This document shows, one piece after another, positions 56,384-64,000 of a stretch of 64,000 bases of DNA. The stretch is taken from the NCBI RefSeq assembly GCF_002086275.1, contig NZ_MVHT01000006.1, positions 1-64,000 on the forward strand, written 5' to 3'. The notes under the pieces were generated by a model. That model worked only from the letters and a program-made list of their open reading frames with translations, was not told where the DNA came from and did no database searches. Position 1 is the stretch's first letter; every line of letters starts with the position of its first letter. This stretch comes from Mycobacterium intermedium. Lineage in GTDB: Bacteria; Actinomycetota; Actinomycetes; Mycobacteriales; Mycobacteriaceae. Made by a program: the position numbers and the translations under genes.

Positions 56384-57838
56384 ATGTCTCAGACGCGAGC
56401 GCGGCACGCAGCGCCCAACCCCAACCGAAACATAAAGGCGCTTAGGACCGTGCGGTTCTGGTTGGCGCCGGTCATCATCACGTTGGCACTCATGTCGGCG
56501 CTCGCCGCGTTGTATCTGGGCGGCATCCTGAATCCGACGTCCAATCTGCGTCACTTCCCCATCGCGATCGTGAATCAGGACGCCGGACCCACGGGCAAGC
56601 AGATCGTCGACGGTCTGGTGGCGAATTTAGACAAGAACAAGTACGACATTCGGGTGGTGTCCAAGGACGAAGCCAAAAAGCTGCTCGACAGGGCACAGGT
56701 GTATGGCCAGGCGGTGATTCCCCCCGGCTTCTCAACAAGCCTGCGGGAGTTCGCGACTGGCGCGGTGGAGCCGAAACGCGCAGAGCGACCGACGATCACG
56801 ATCTCCACCAACCCGCGGGCGGGCACGCTGGGCTCCAGTATCGCCGGGCAGACCCTGACCCAGGCGCTGGCTGTCGCCAATGCCAAAGTCGGTGAACGTC
56901 TTTCGGCAGACGTGGCGACGCAGACCCAGGGTGCACCGCTGACCGGCGTAGCGACGCTGGCCCTTGCCAACCCGATCGACGTCAAGTCGACGGTGTACAA
57001 CCCGTTGCCCAACGGCACCGGAAATGGGCTGTCCGCCTTCTACTATTCGTTGCTGTTGCTGCTGGCGGGCTTCACCGGCAGCATCGTGGTCAGCACCCTG
57101 GTGGATTCGATGCTTGGTTACGTACCAGCAGAATTCGGTCCGGTGTATCGCTTTTCCGAACAGGTGCGCATCTCGCGATTCCGCACACTGTTGGTCAAGT
57201 GGACGCTGATGGTGATCGTGGCGCTGCTTACCTCGGCCGTCTACCTGGCGATCTCGCATCAGCTCGGCATGCCCAATCCGGCCGGCTGGAAACTGTGGCT
57301 CTACGGGGTGTTTGCGATCAGCGCGGTCGGCATCACGTCGAGTTCCCTGATCGCCGTGTTGGGCTCGATGGGCATGCTGGTCAGCATGTTGATCTTCGTG
57401 ATCCTCGGATTGCCGTCGGCGGGCGCCACGGTCCCACTCGAGGCGGTCCCGGAGTTCTTCCGCTGGCTGGCCAAATTCGAACCGATGCACCAGGTGTTCC
57501 TCGGCGCGCGGTCGTTGCTCTATCTCAATGGGCTGGCGGATGCCGGGCTGTCCCATGCCGTGTTCATGACCACCATCGGCCTGATCATCGGCTTGTTGTT
57601 GGGCGGCATCATCACCCGCCTCTACGACCGCAAGGGCTTTCACCGCGTTCCCGGTGCGGTCGAGTTTGCCATCGCCGCCGAACACCAGGCGCAGCACCAA
57701 GCGCGGGAGAAAGCACGGAAGGCGGGCGAAGCCAAATCGGAGACCGAGCCGGAACCGGAACCCGACGGTGAAGCAGCAGTCGGCACCGCCGCACCCGCCC
57801 TCGAATACCCTGACGAAACCCCAAGCGACAAAACGTAA
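56384..57838 (+). CDS. YhgE/Pip-like membrane protein, Rv0180c homologue
   Basis: A 484-residue membrane protein. It has one N-terminal helix (FWLAPVIITLALMSALAALYL), a ~190-residue extracytoplasmic domain starting at FPIAIVNQDAGPTGKQIVDG, and a C-terminal set of about five helices (YYSLLLLLAGFTGSIVVSTL to TTIGLIIGLLLGGIITRLY). The tail is charged. This is the YhgE/ABC-2-type layout. The function is unknown; H37Rv Rv0180c (452 aa) has been described as a surface-exposed protein that interacts with host cells. GAGGGGAG and a TAGAGT -10 (56356-56361) precede the ATG. Confidence 0.83.
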   Translation: MSQTRARHAAPNPNRNIKALRTVRFWLAPVIITLALMSALAALYLGGILNPTSNLRHFPIAIVNQDAGPTGKQIVDGLVANLDKNKYDIRVVSKDEAKKLLDRAQVYGQAVIPPGFSTSLREFATGAVEPKRAERPTITISTNPRAGTLGSSIAGQTLTQALAVANAKVGERLSADVATQTQGAPLTGVATLALANPIDVKSTVYNPLPNGTGNGLSAFYYSLLLLLAGFTGSIVVSTLVDSMLGYVPAEFGPVYRFSEQVRISRFRTLLVKWTLMVIVALLTSAVYLAISHQLGMPNPAGWKLWLYGVFAISAVGITSSSLIAVLGSMGMLVSMLIFVILGLPSAGATVPLEAVPEFFRWLAKFEPMHQVFLGARSLLYLNGLADAGLSHAVFMTTIGLIIGLLLGGIITRLYDRKGFHRVPGAVEFAIAAEHQAQHQAREKARKAGEAKSETEPEPEPDGEAAVGTAAPALEYPDETPSDKT

Positions 57839-57877
57839 TTCCCGCGCGGCCGAACTGTCACGCTGTCGTGACTTTAG

Positions 57878-57905
57878 TTGACAGTGTTGCTTGTGTGGTT
57901 AATGT
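57878..57905 (+). promoter_or_regulatory. SigA-type promoter of lprO (TTGACA-N16-TAATGT)
   Basis: TTGACA at 57878-57883 and TAATGT at 57900-57905 are 16 nt apart. A full -35 consensus with a good -10 is rare in this GC-rich DNA. The gene start follows 13 nt after the -10. Confidence 0.75.
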
Positions 57906-57917
57906 TATTCATGTTGC

Positions 57918-59036
57918 ATGCGGACGTCCGAAAGGGCTATTGTGCTGTCCCCTCCTGCCGGCCTCATCAGACTGATGAGGCGACTGATGGCGTGCTGCGC
58001 CGTCGTCGCGGCATCGGCCACGCTCGGGGCCACCACGGGGCAACCCCTGGCGCGCGCCGCTGACGCGCTGGAGATGCTGCAAAGCGCGATCGCCAATACC
58101 AAGGGCTCCTACCTGGTCTACAACTTCGGCGCCGGCCATCCGATGCCGCTGCTCAACGGCGGTGGCGGACGCTACGAGATGAACAACGGCGGCCACCTGA
58201 TGATCATCAAGAATGCGGCGTCACGGCTGCAGCCGCACCTGCTTGTTGATACCCACCGAGGTGACCAGGCCCGGTGCGAGAACAACCCGGGTGCCCGCAC
58301 CAGCGAAGGCCTCATACAGGCGTCGGAGATCTACCCACCGCTGCAGGCCTGGGAACGCATGGGACGTCCCACCATTGCGATCAACGCCAACTTCTTCGAT
58401 GTGCGTGGGCAGAAGGGCGGATCCTGGCGGTCGACCGGGTGCAGCTCTCCCCTGGGGGCTTTCGTCGACAACACCCACGGCCTGGGCCGCGCCAATGAGG
58501 CCGTCACCGGTGCCGTCGCCTACCCCGGCAAGCAGGGCCTGTCCGGCGGCAACGAGTCGTGGACTTCCCTGACGACGATGATTCTCCCGGTCGGTGGTGC
58601 TCCGTACGTCTTGCGGCCGAAGGGAAGAGAGGACTACGACCTCGCCACTCCGGTGGTTCAGGATTTGCTCAACAAGAATGAGCGGTTCGTGGCGGTGGCC
58701 GGCATCGGGCTGTTGTCGCCCGGCAACACCGGTCAGCTGCACGACGGTGGCCCCAGCGCGGCACGCACCGCCATCGCCTATTCCAGGACCAAAGACGAGA
58801 TGTACATCTTCGAGGGCGGCAGCTACACACCGGACAACATGCAGGACCTGTTCCGCGGTTTGGGCAGCGACACGGCCATCCTGCTGGATGGCGGCGGTTC
58901 GTCGGCGATCGTGCTGCGCCGCGACACCGGCGGCATGTGGGCGGGGGCCGGGTCGCCGAAGGGCTCGTGCGACACCCGCCAGGTGCTGTGCGACTCACAC
59001 GAGCGAGCGTTGCCCAGCTGGCTGGCCTTCAACTGA
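57918..59036 (+). CDS. lprO: Exported phosphodiester-glycosidase-domain protein LprO
   Basis: A 372-residue protein homologous to Rv0179c (369 aa), annotated as lipoprotein LprO. The N-terminal hydrophobic segment has a lipobox-like LMAC with Met in an unusual position, so lipidation is uncertain. The mature part is a NAGPA/DUF2233-type domain: TIAINANFFDVRGQKGG, then RTAIAYSRTKDEMYIFEGG and the Gly-rich AILLDGGGSSAIVL motif that defines the family. In other proteins this domain cleaves phosphodiester-linked sugars. The substrate here is unknown. The gene has its own strong promoter and is followed by the four 85-bp hairpin repeats. Confidence 0.85.
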   Translation: MRTSERAIVLSPPAGLIRLMRRLMACCAVVAASATLGATTGQPLARAADALEMLQSAIANTKGSYLVYNFGAGHPMPLLNGGGGRYEMNNGGHLMIIKNAASRLQPHLLVDTHRGDQARCENNPGARTSEGLIQASEIYPPLQAWERMGRPTIAINANFFDVRGQKGGSWRSTGCSSPLGAFVDNTHGLGRANEAVTGAVAYPGKQGLSGGNESWTSLTTMILPVGGAPYVLRPKGREDYDLATPVVQDLLNKNERFVAVAGIGLLSPGNTGQLHDGGPSAARTAIAYSRTKDEMYIFEGGSYTPDNMQDLFRGLGSDTAILLDGGGSSAIVLRRDTGGMWAGAGSPKGSCDTRQVLCDSHERALPSWLAFN

Positions 59037-59055
59037 CTTTCCGCCCTCGCACCCT

Positions 59056-59395
59056 CGCCGAACGTGGGGCTAATGCACCGGCGCCCAACGTCTCTGGTGC
59101 ACAGCACCCACACTCGGCGACCGCGGCCGCCCCCCGCCCGCGCCGAGCGTGGGGCTAATGCACCGGCGCCCAACTTTTCTGGTGCACAGCACCCACACTC
59201 GGCGACCGCGGCCGCCCCGCACCCTCGCCGAACGTGGGGCTAATGCACCGGCGCCCAACGTCTCTGGTGCACAGCACCCACACTCGGCGACCGCGGCCGC
59301 CCCGCACCCTCGCCGAGCGTGGGGCTAATGCACCGGCGCCCAACGTTTCTGGTGCACAGCACCCACACTCGGCGACCGCGGCGACCTCGGCGTCG
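59056..59395. repeat. Four 85-bp tandem hairpin repeats
   Basis: Units start at 59056, 59141, 59226 and 59311, exactly 85 bp apart. They begin with CGCCGAGCGTGGGGCT (CGCCGAACG in units 1 and 3) and end with AGCACCCACACTCGGCG plus a GC-rich spacer. The two ends are complementary apart from one mismatch and one bulge (two mismatches in units 1 and 3), and inside them TGCACC pairs with GGTGCA, so each unit folds into one long interrupted hairpin. The array fills the space between the convergent lprO and YoaK-like genes. From about 59385 to 59455 a GCGACCTCGGCGTC-type low-complexity run follows. The 59037-59461 interval holds no gene. Confidence 0.92.
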
Positions 59396-59461
59396 GCGGC
59401 CTCGGCCTCGGCGGCCGCGGCGACCTCGGCGTCGGCGACCTCGGCGTCGGCCAGCCCGCCG

Positions 59462-60160
59462 TCAGCTGGTAAATGCCTCGGGCGATTCGCTGTCGCCGGC
59501 GCCGAACCGGAAGATCACCAAGCTCGCCGCGATCACCAAGGCGGCAAGCGCGAAGACGGGTGCGACGGCGACCCGCGTCAGGGTCGCGCCAAGCACCGCA
59601 CCAGCGCACATCGTGGCAACGACGCCGTAGCGCAGCAGTTCGTTCTCGCCGGTTCCGCCGGCCAATCGGCTCTCGAAGCCGAGTGCGACGATCGTCGATG
59701 TCAGCACGGTGGTGCTCAGTTCCTGTATCCCGAATTGGCGTGCCGTCGCATTCTGCAGGCCGAAGGTCATCGCGAGCCCGCCGATCAGGAACAGCTTCGT
59801 GTTGTCGTGGTAGTGGAGCACCCCGGTGCCGCCCAGGATGGACAGCGTCAGCAGTACGGCCACCTCGATGCCAAGCGTGATGGTGAGCCAGCGCCTCGGC
59901 CGATGACTCAGCCCACGTGTCAATCGGCCACCCACGATGGTGCCCGCGACGAAGGAGCCGAAGGCTACGACCGCGGCGGTCATGTCCACTGCCGACTGCA
60001 CGAACCAGAAGCCGAGAAAGATGACGTTCCCCGTCATGTTGGCGACGAACACATGTCCCAGCGCCAATACGCTCACGGAATCCGCCAGGCCGGTGGCGAA
60101 CGTCAACAGGAGCAACGCCGCAATCGTCAGCCGATGAAAGACCGGCGAGCTTACGGCCAT
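59462..60160 (-). CDS. YoaK-like DUF1275 membrane protein
   Basis: A 232-residue protein with about six hydrophobic helices (LTIAALLLLTFATGLADSVS, FVANMTGNVIFLGFWFV and so on). The family motif VFVANMTGNVIFLG near the N-terminus and FGLQNATARQFGI in the second half are typical of DUF1275/YoaK proteins. The function is unknown, possibly transport. The gene starts 4 nt after the stop of the last Mce-associated gene, so it is the promoter-distal member of the mce1 operon here. H37Rv has no such gene at this place as I recall. Confidence 0.82.
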   Translation of the reverse strand: MAVSSPVFHRLTIAALLLLTFATGLADSVSVLALGHVFVANMTGNVIFLGFWFVQSAVDMTAAVVAFGSFVAGTIVGGRLTRGLSHRPRRWLTITLGIEVAVLLTLSILGGTGVLHYHDNTKLFLIGGLAMTFGLQNATARQFGIQELSTTVLTSTIVALGFESRLAGGTGENELLRYGVVATMCAGAVLGATLTRVAVAPVFALAALVIAASLVIFRFGAGDSESPEAFTS

Positions 60161-60164
60161 GGAC

Positions 60165-61133
60165 TTACAGCCGCGGCGTGAGGTCCAGCGAGGTGATGGT
60201 CGTCATCCGGGTGACCAGCCAGCGATCGTGGTCCCGCCGCATGATCAACCTGTAGGACAGGTACTTCAGGCTAGGAATGTTCTTGGTCAGCGGGCTTGTG
60301 GTGGTGGTGTTGGTGTAGACGATGGCCACCGCGTCGTCGCGGTTCAGGGACTCGACGGCGACGCCGGTGACCTCGGTGCTGTTGGTCACCTTGGCTTGTT
60401 TGTTGGGCGCCACGATCGAGTCCACGAATTTGCGGTACTGCGCGCCGAAATCGCCGCTGAGGTAGTTCGCGGCACGGTCGGCGAGGCTGTCCATGTTCTC
60501 TGGCGTGTAGGTCCACAGCGTCGTGATCGCATTGGCCGCGGTGCGGGCCACTTTCAGCTTGATCGCGACGGTGGCCTTGTCGGCCAGATACGGCTGCACC
60601 GACGCACCCGCGAAGGCGGCGGAACCGACGAACAGTAGCGACATCACAATGGCCGCCGCCACCGCGAGCCGCTTGCCGCCCAGCCTCCTGCGGCGAACCT
60701 GCTTTTCCGACGTCGTGGCCTCACTTGCCTCGGCGGCCTCACCGACCTCACCGGCCTCTGCGGCGTCGGTGTCGGTGTCGGTTTCGGTTTCGGCCGTCTC
60801 GGTCTCCCCTTCGCCGGCCTCGGCGGGGTCGTCGGCGCCGGTTTCGACGGTGTCAGTCTCCTCGGCCGTAACACCCTCAGCCGCTTCGACTTCCGCCGCG
60901 TCCCCCGGGGCCGTAACAGCCTCAGTGGAGTCAGTGCCCGCATCCGCGGTTGGCGACTCCTCCGATTCGACCTTGCCGTCGCTCGCATCCTCCTGGGCCG
61001 CCCCGGCGCTGCGTCGCTTTCCGAACAACCGTCGGCGGGCGGGCTTGGCAGGCTTGGCGGGTTGTGCGGCCGCAACGGTGTCGGTGTCGGTGTCGCCTGA
61101 ACTGTCCTCGACCTTCTCGGCCGTGTCGGTCAA
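60165..61133 (-). CDS. Mce-associated membrane protein, Rv0178 homologue
   Basis: A 322-residue protein. It has a basic Pro/Lys/Ala stretch, a ~110-residue acidic low-complexity segment (for example TETDTDTDAAEAGEVGEAAE), one membrane helix (LAVAAAIVMSLLFVGSAAF) and a periplasmic Mce-associated domain ending YRLIMRRDHDRWLVTRMTTI. H37Rv Rv0178 has 244 residues, so the acidic segment is longer here. The domain supports the Mce1 fatty-acid importer. The probable start is TTG at 61133, overlapping the previous stop as TTGA. GTG and ATG alternatives in frame lie inside the upstream gene. Confidence 0.82.
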   Translation of the reverse strand: MTDTAEKVEDSSGDTDTDTVAAAQPAKPAKPARRRLFGKRRSAGAAQEDASDGKVESEESPTADAGTDSTEAVTAPGDAAEVEAAEGVTAEETDTVETGADDPAEAGEGETETAETETDTDTDAAEAGEVGEAAEASEATTSEKQVRRRRLGGKRLAVAAAIVMSLLFVGSAAFAGASVQPYLADKATVAIKLKVARTAANAITTLWTYTPENMDSLADRAANYLSGDFGAQYRKFVDSIVAPNKQAKVTNSTEVTGVAVESLNRDDAVAIVYTNTTTTSPLTKNIPSLKYLSYRLIMRRDHDRWLVTRMTTITSLDLTPRL

Positions 61134-61684
61134 ACCACCTGATCCAGCTTGCTGATCTTCCACTGGTTCCCTTCCTGCTTGGCCGTGGTAGCCCAACGAT
61201 TGGTGTTCTTGAAGACCTGTTTCCCGTCCGGAGATTTGGACGTGAACTCGGTCACCACCAAGACGTTGACGCTGCCATCGTCGTTCCAGCGCTCCACGCC
61301 CACTTCAATCACCGTGCCAGTGGCCGGCTCGGCCTGGGCGACCTGGAGGAGGATCTGGTTCGCTTTGTCGTGATACTCCTTGGCGAAGTCACCGGTCGCG
61401 TGCGCCAGCACCCGTTCGACGTACTCGTTCGCGTGGTACGGATCCACCGAGGTGAACTGCTCCATGAAAAATTTCACGAAGTCGACTACCTCGTGGTCCT
61501 TTTGGACCGCACGCTCATGGGACTCATGCGAAGCAAACAACAGACTCGACAGCGTTATCGCCGTCACCATGACCATGCCCGTGACGATGCCGACGACAAG
61601 TAGCCGCCATGATCGCCGCGGCAGCGAGCCGAGCGCGGCAAGGAGCGTCGCCTCGCCCGGCTGAAACTTGCGTCGAGGACTCAC
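61130..61684 (-). CDS. Mce-associated membrane protein, Rv0177 homologue
   Basis: A 184-residue protein, exactly the Rv0177 length. It has a short basic N-terminus, one helix (LLVVGIVTGMVMVTAITLSSLLF) and the periplasmic Mce-associated domain, ending EGNQWKISKLDQVV. The GTG start overlaps the Rv0176 homologue stop (GTGA), and its own stop overlaps the next start. It probably helps to assemble or stabilise the Mce1 transporter. Confidence 0.88.
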   Translation of the reverse strand: MSPRRKFQPGEATLLAALGSLPRRSWRLLVVGIVTGMVMVTAITLSSLLFASHESHERAVQKDHEVVDFVKFFMEQFTSVDPYHANEYVERVLAHATGDFAKEYHDKANQILLQVAQAEPATGTVIEVGVERWNDDGSVNVLVVTEFTSKSPDGKQVFKNTNRWATTAKQEGNQWKISKLDQVV

Positions 61685-62694
61685 TTCTGCTCCCCCGGCG
61701 GTGCGGGCGGCGGCTTCTCTTCCGGCGGCGCGGGCGGCGGCTTCGGTTTGGCCAGGACGGTCAGGTCGTCGACGAGCCAGTGATCGTCGCGGCCTCGGAC
61801 GAAATTCGCTCGCACGGTTGCGGTGATGTACCGGACCTCCTGGCCTGTGCCACGCCGGCCCTGCATGAACAGCAGCATGGTGATGCGATCCGGCGTCGCG
61901 GACTGGATCGCGCCGGCCGTCACCCAGTACTCGTTGACGACGGGATGCCCCTTGGCGACCTTGTCCTGCTCGGCGGCCAGCTTGGGCCGATACGCATCCG
62001 TCGTCAGCGCCAACGCGCGATCGAAATCCTCGCGCAGTGTGCTCGGGTCGTAGGTCAGCATCCGCGAGACCAGCCGAGGACCCTCGACGGCGATCACCGA
62101 CCGGGCATGATCGGTCGCCCGTTGTCGGGAGTACACCGTCGCGTAGCTGATGCCCACACCACTGAGGCTGACGCCCGCTGCGACGAGCAGCATGATCGCG
62201 ATCCATCGACGGATCTGCGGGAGCCGCTCGTCGCGTTCGACGCACCGCACCTCGGTGTGGGTCAGCATGTCGGCGAAGGTGCGGCGGCTGGAATCCCACA
62301 GCGGCCACAGCCATCCGATGAACACCGGCAGGGTATCGAGCAGGTGGGCCAGGTCGCGTAGCAACAGCCACCACGGGCCGGGCCGCGTCCCGTCGCTTTC
62401 CGTCACCGCGATGCCGGTCAGCGCGCGTCCCAGACTCCAGCCGGTGATGCTCGGCAACAGCAACCGGTTGACCAGTATCAACAGGATTGTCAGAGCCCAG
62501 GTGCCGACGGACACCCACAACCACACGCCGGTCGGCACGGTCAGGGAGACCAGGAACATCGTCGCGACCACGGCGAGCCCGGGCAGGACGTCGATGGCCA
62601 ATGCGCCGGCGCGCAACCGCCAGGGCGCCAAGACTTTCTCGGGTAAGACTTGGATGGTTTCCGTGGTCTCGATGTCCTCGACCACCAGCGTCAC
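61681..62694 (-). CDS. RDD-domain Mce-associated protein, Rv0176 homologue
   Basis: A 337-residue protein. The N-terminal half is an RDD domain with helices (AGALAIDVLPGLAVVATMFL, LWVSVGTWALTILLILVNRL) and ITGWSLGRALTGIAV. The C-terminal half is one more helix (IAIMLLVAAGVSLSGVGISY) and a Mce-associated periplasmic domain ending DDHWLVDDLTVLAKP plus a Pro-rich tail. The GTG start overlaps the upstream stop. It is an mce1 operon component of unknown detailed role; H37Rv Rv0176 has 322 aa. Confidence 0.86.
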   Translation of the reverse strand: MTLVVEDIETTETIQVLPEKVLAPWRLRAGALAIDVLPGLAVVATMFLVSLTVPTGVWLWVSVGTWALTILLILVNRLLLPSITGWSLGRALTGIAVTESDGTRPGPWWLLLRDLAHLLDTLPVFIGWLWPLWDSSRRTFADMLTHTEVRCVERDERLPQIRRWIAIMLLVAAGVSLSGVGISYATVYSRQRATDHARSVIAVEGPRLVSRMLTYDPSTLREDFDRALALTTDAYRPKLAAEQDKVAKGHPVVNEYWVTAGAIQSATPDRITMLLFMQGRRGTGQEVRYITATVRANFVRGRDDHWLVDDLTVLAKPKPPPAPPEEKPPPAPPGEQK

Positions 62695-63461
62695 TTCGTC
62701 ACCTGGTCGAGCTTGGAGATCCGATACTGCCCCTCCGCCATCGCCATGCGTACGCGCAGGCGGTAACCCGTTTCCTGGTTCTCTTGCTGGTTGTTGGACA
62801 CACGGACCCGCATCGCCACCAGCACGTCGATGGTTCCGTCGGGATTGTTGTGTTCGACAGCTGCCCGCAGGTCAGACACCTGTACGTGCACGTTCGCACT
62901 CTGGTAAGCCTGGACGAGCATGCTGCTGTACATGACGGCCTGGGTTCGGTAGGCGTCGGTGCCGCAGTCGATGATCTTCTGCTCGCTGGCCGCCATCGCA
63001 TCTGTGTCCGGCGCCTGGGTGACGGCGACGCAGTCTTTGGCGGCCTGCAGCGCTGCCTCGTTGTTGCGCGCGATCGCCTGGCTGTCGAGGTGATACCGCA
63101 GCGCCAGGTAGCCGCCCGCACTGATGCCGCCGGCAAGCAGGAAGAGCACGATGCAGACGGTGACCACCCAGCCCCGGCCCAGTCGCGACGGCGGGCGCTG
63201 CACGCCGTCGTCAGAAGCTAGGTCAGTTGCGGGGGTTTCAGGGTCGGGACTTTCCGATTCCTCGGTCGCTGCCTCGGACTCGTCGGCAGCAACCGCATCG
63301 CCCTCAGACTCGGTGGAGTCTGAGGCCGTCGTGGCCTCTGCCTCAGTGCTGATCTGCTCGGTTTGCGCCTCGGATTCGGTCGAATCCTCAGCGTTCACCT
63401 GGTCGCGCAACGAATCATCGGCGATGGGGTTCAGCCGGCCGGTGCCAGCATCTCCTTCCAT
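62691..63461 (-). CDS. Mce-associated membrane protein, Rv0175 homologue
   Basis: A 256-residue protein. The first ~90 residues are acidic Ser/Thr/Glu-rich low complexity (SESEAQTE-like runs), then come one helix (GWVVTVCIVLFLLAGGISAGG) and the periplasmic domain ending GQYRISKLDQVTK. H37Rv Rv0175 has 213 aa, so the acidic segment is longer here. The ATG at 63461 overlaps the mce1F 3' end by 31 bp. Later in-frame GTG and TTG codons are possible starts. Confidence 0.82.
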   Translation of the reverse strand: MEGDAGTGRLNPIADDSLRDQVNAEDSTESEAQTEQISTEAEATTASDSTESEGDAVAADESEAATEESESPDPETPATDLASDDGVQRPPSRLGRGWVVTVCIVLFLLAGGISAGGYLALRYHLDSQAIARNNEAALQAAKDCVAVTQAPDTDAMAASEQKIIDCGTDAYRTQAVMYSSMLVQAYQSANVHVQVSDLRAAVEHNNPDGTIDVLVAMRVRVSNNQQENQETGYRLRVRMAMAEGQYRISKLDQVTK

Positions 63462-64000
63462 CCATCGTCTCCTGTTTTGGTCGAGTTTTCGACGGAGTAC
63501 TTGATTCCGTCGGGCCCTACCAGTTCACCGCTTTGGGGACTGTAGACGGCCGTGGGCGGTCCCGGAGTGTAGACACACGGGTTGGGCTGTTGGCCGTTGC
63601 ACTGCACGCTACCTGACCCGGGTCGTTGCAGTGGGTCACTGATGGGCGGTGGCGTCGTTCCGCCGGGCGGCAGTTTGTCTGCCGGCAGCGGGTTCAGGCC
63701 GTTGTTGACCGACGGCGCCGGAATCACCTCGCCCGGACGCACCGACTGGTCACACCGCGCCGCGGGTGCGGGGCAGGTCAGGATCTGGTTGGGGTCGCCG
63801 AACCAGGGGTTGGTGCCGGCAGGCACGTACGGGTTGGGGTCACGGCACTCCCGCCGCGGCGTCGCAGCACGCTTGCCCGGCACATCGACGCACGGGATGT
63901 TGCGCGAACCACGCACGCTGTTGGCCGGTGTGTCCATCGGGATCTTGCAGTACGTGCCCTTGGGTAGTGGCTGCAGAGTGGTGTCGGCAAACGATCGCCA
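63431..64000 (-). CDS. mce1F: Mce1F, C-terminal part (runs off the right edge)
   Basis: The frame is open from the right edge to a TGA at 63431-63433 and gives the last 189 residues. They are the Cys/Pro-rich tail of an Mce protein: YCKIPMDTPANSVRGSRNIP, then PYVPAGTNPWFGDPNQILTC and YTPGPPTAVYSPQSGELVG, ending DGWKEMLAPAG. The MCE domain itself lies outside the window. The subunit is assigned as F because it directly precedes the Rv0175 homologue. Mce1 subunits form the periplasmic channel for fatty-acid import. The in-frame ATG at 63937 is internal. Confidence 0.88.
   Translation of the reverse strand, partial: WRSFADTTLQPLPKGTYCKIPMDTPANSVRGSRNIPCVDVPGKRAATPRRECRDPNPYVPAGTNPWFGDPNQILTCPAPAARCDQSVRPGEVIPAPSVNNGLNPLPADKLPPGGTTPPPISDPLQRPGSGSVQCNGQQPNPCVYTPGPPTAVYSPQSGELVGPDGIKYSVENSTKTGDDGWKEMLAPAG

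Noticed and set aside
57878..57917. A possible small RNA starting at the strong TTGACA/TAATGT promoter
   Set aside because: The promoter is directly followed by the lprO start, so no separate RNA is needed to explain it.
59070..59343. Short open readings inside the 85-bp repeats, both strands
   Set aside because: They are identical repeated products of the tandem units and lack ribosome binding sites.

Overview
The window is chromosomal DNA of a slow-growing non-tuberculous Mycobacterium. The evidence is the high G+C content, a PGRS-type glycine-rich giant gene, MmpL3 and MmpL11, the tail of a mce1 operon, RicR/MymT copper genes and many probable leaderless starts. Gene order matches, in inverted orientation and from memory, the M. 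tuberculosis H37Rv block from mce1F (Rv0174) to Rv0216. The species cannot be fixed from the sequence alone. No tRNA, rRNA, CRISPR array, transposase or prophage gene was seen.

Layout. 1-9458: the 3' part of a giant PGRS gene (over 3150 codons visible, start outside the window), built of ~220-residue higher-order units. 9.5-14.8 kb: lipid genes (Rv0216-like MaoC protein, fadE3, a crotonase, fadD4) and a small membrane-protein gene broken by a poly-C frameshift. 14.9-19.4 kb: a block not at this place in H37Rv, with a LuxR-type regulator, a stand-alone receiver, a GAF histidine kinase and a benzoylformate-decarboxylase-like ThDP enzyme. 19.5-25.8 kb: pckA, a pair of GTPase-like proteins with degenerate P-loops, trmB and an Rv0207c homologue. 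25.9-36 kb: the cell-envelope and heme region (mmpL3, AI-2E family protein, STAS protein, Rv0204c, Rv0203 hemophore, mmpL11, Rv0201c). 36-39.4 kb: omamB, omamA and zmp1. 39.4-42.3 kb: a molybdopterin oxidoreductase with its TetR regulator. 42.4-45.7 kb: two tandem L,D-transpeptidases and an MFS exporter. 45.9-48.9 kb: the copper module (ricR, mymT and two near-identical palindromic boxes) around ilvD and an O-methyltransferase. 49-53.2 kb: bglS, Rv0185, Rv0184 and the monoglyceride lipase Rv0183. 53.3-59 kb: sigG, an alpha/beta-hydrolase-domain protein, pirin, Rv0180c and lprO. 59.06-59.4 kb: four exact-period 85-bp hairpin repeats. 59.5-64 kb: a YoaK-like gene behind the four Mce-associated genes and the 3' end of mce1F.

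How the parts connect. MmpL3 (trehalose monomycolate export), MmpL11 (lipid and heme traffic), Rv0203 (heme capture), the L,D-transpeptidases and the Mce1/Omam proteins all act at the cell envelope. The RicR boxes tie the repressor to the metallothionein gene 2.5 kb away. A family of palindromes with a conserved CAGACGCAAA/TTTGCGTCTG outer arm and a private inner arm closes several minus-strand genes and probably works as terminators. The least conventional features are the PGRS gene, the 85-bp hairpin array, the modular terminator family, the two-regulator signalling block next to a variant decarboxylase, and the heme-ligand change in the Rv0203 homologue.
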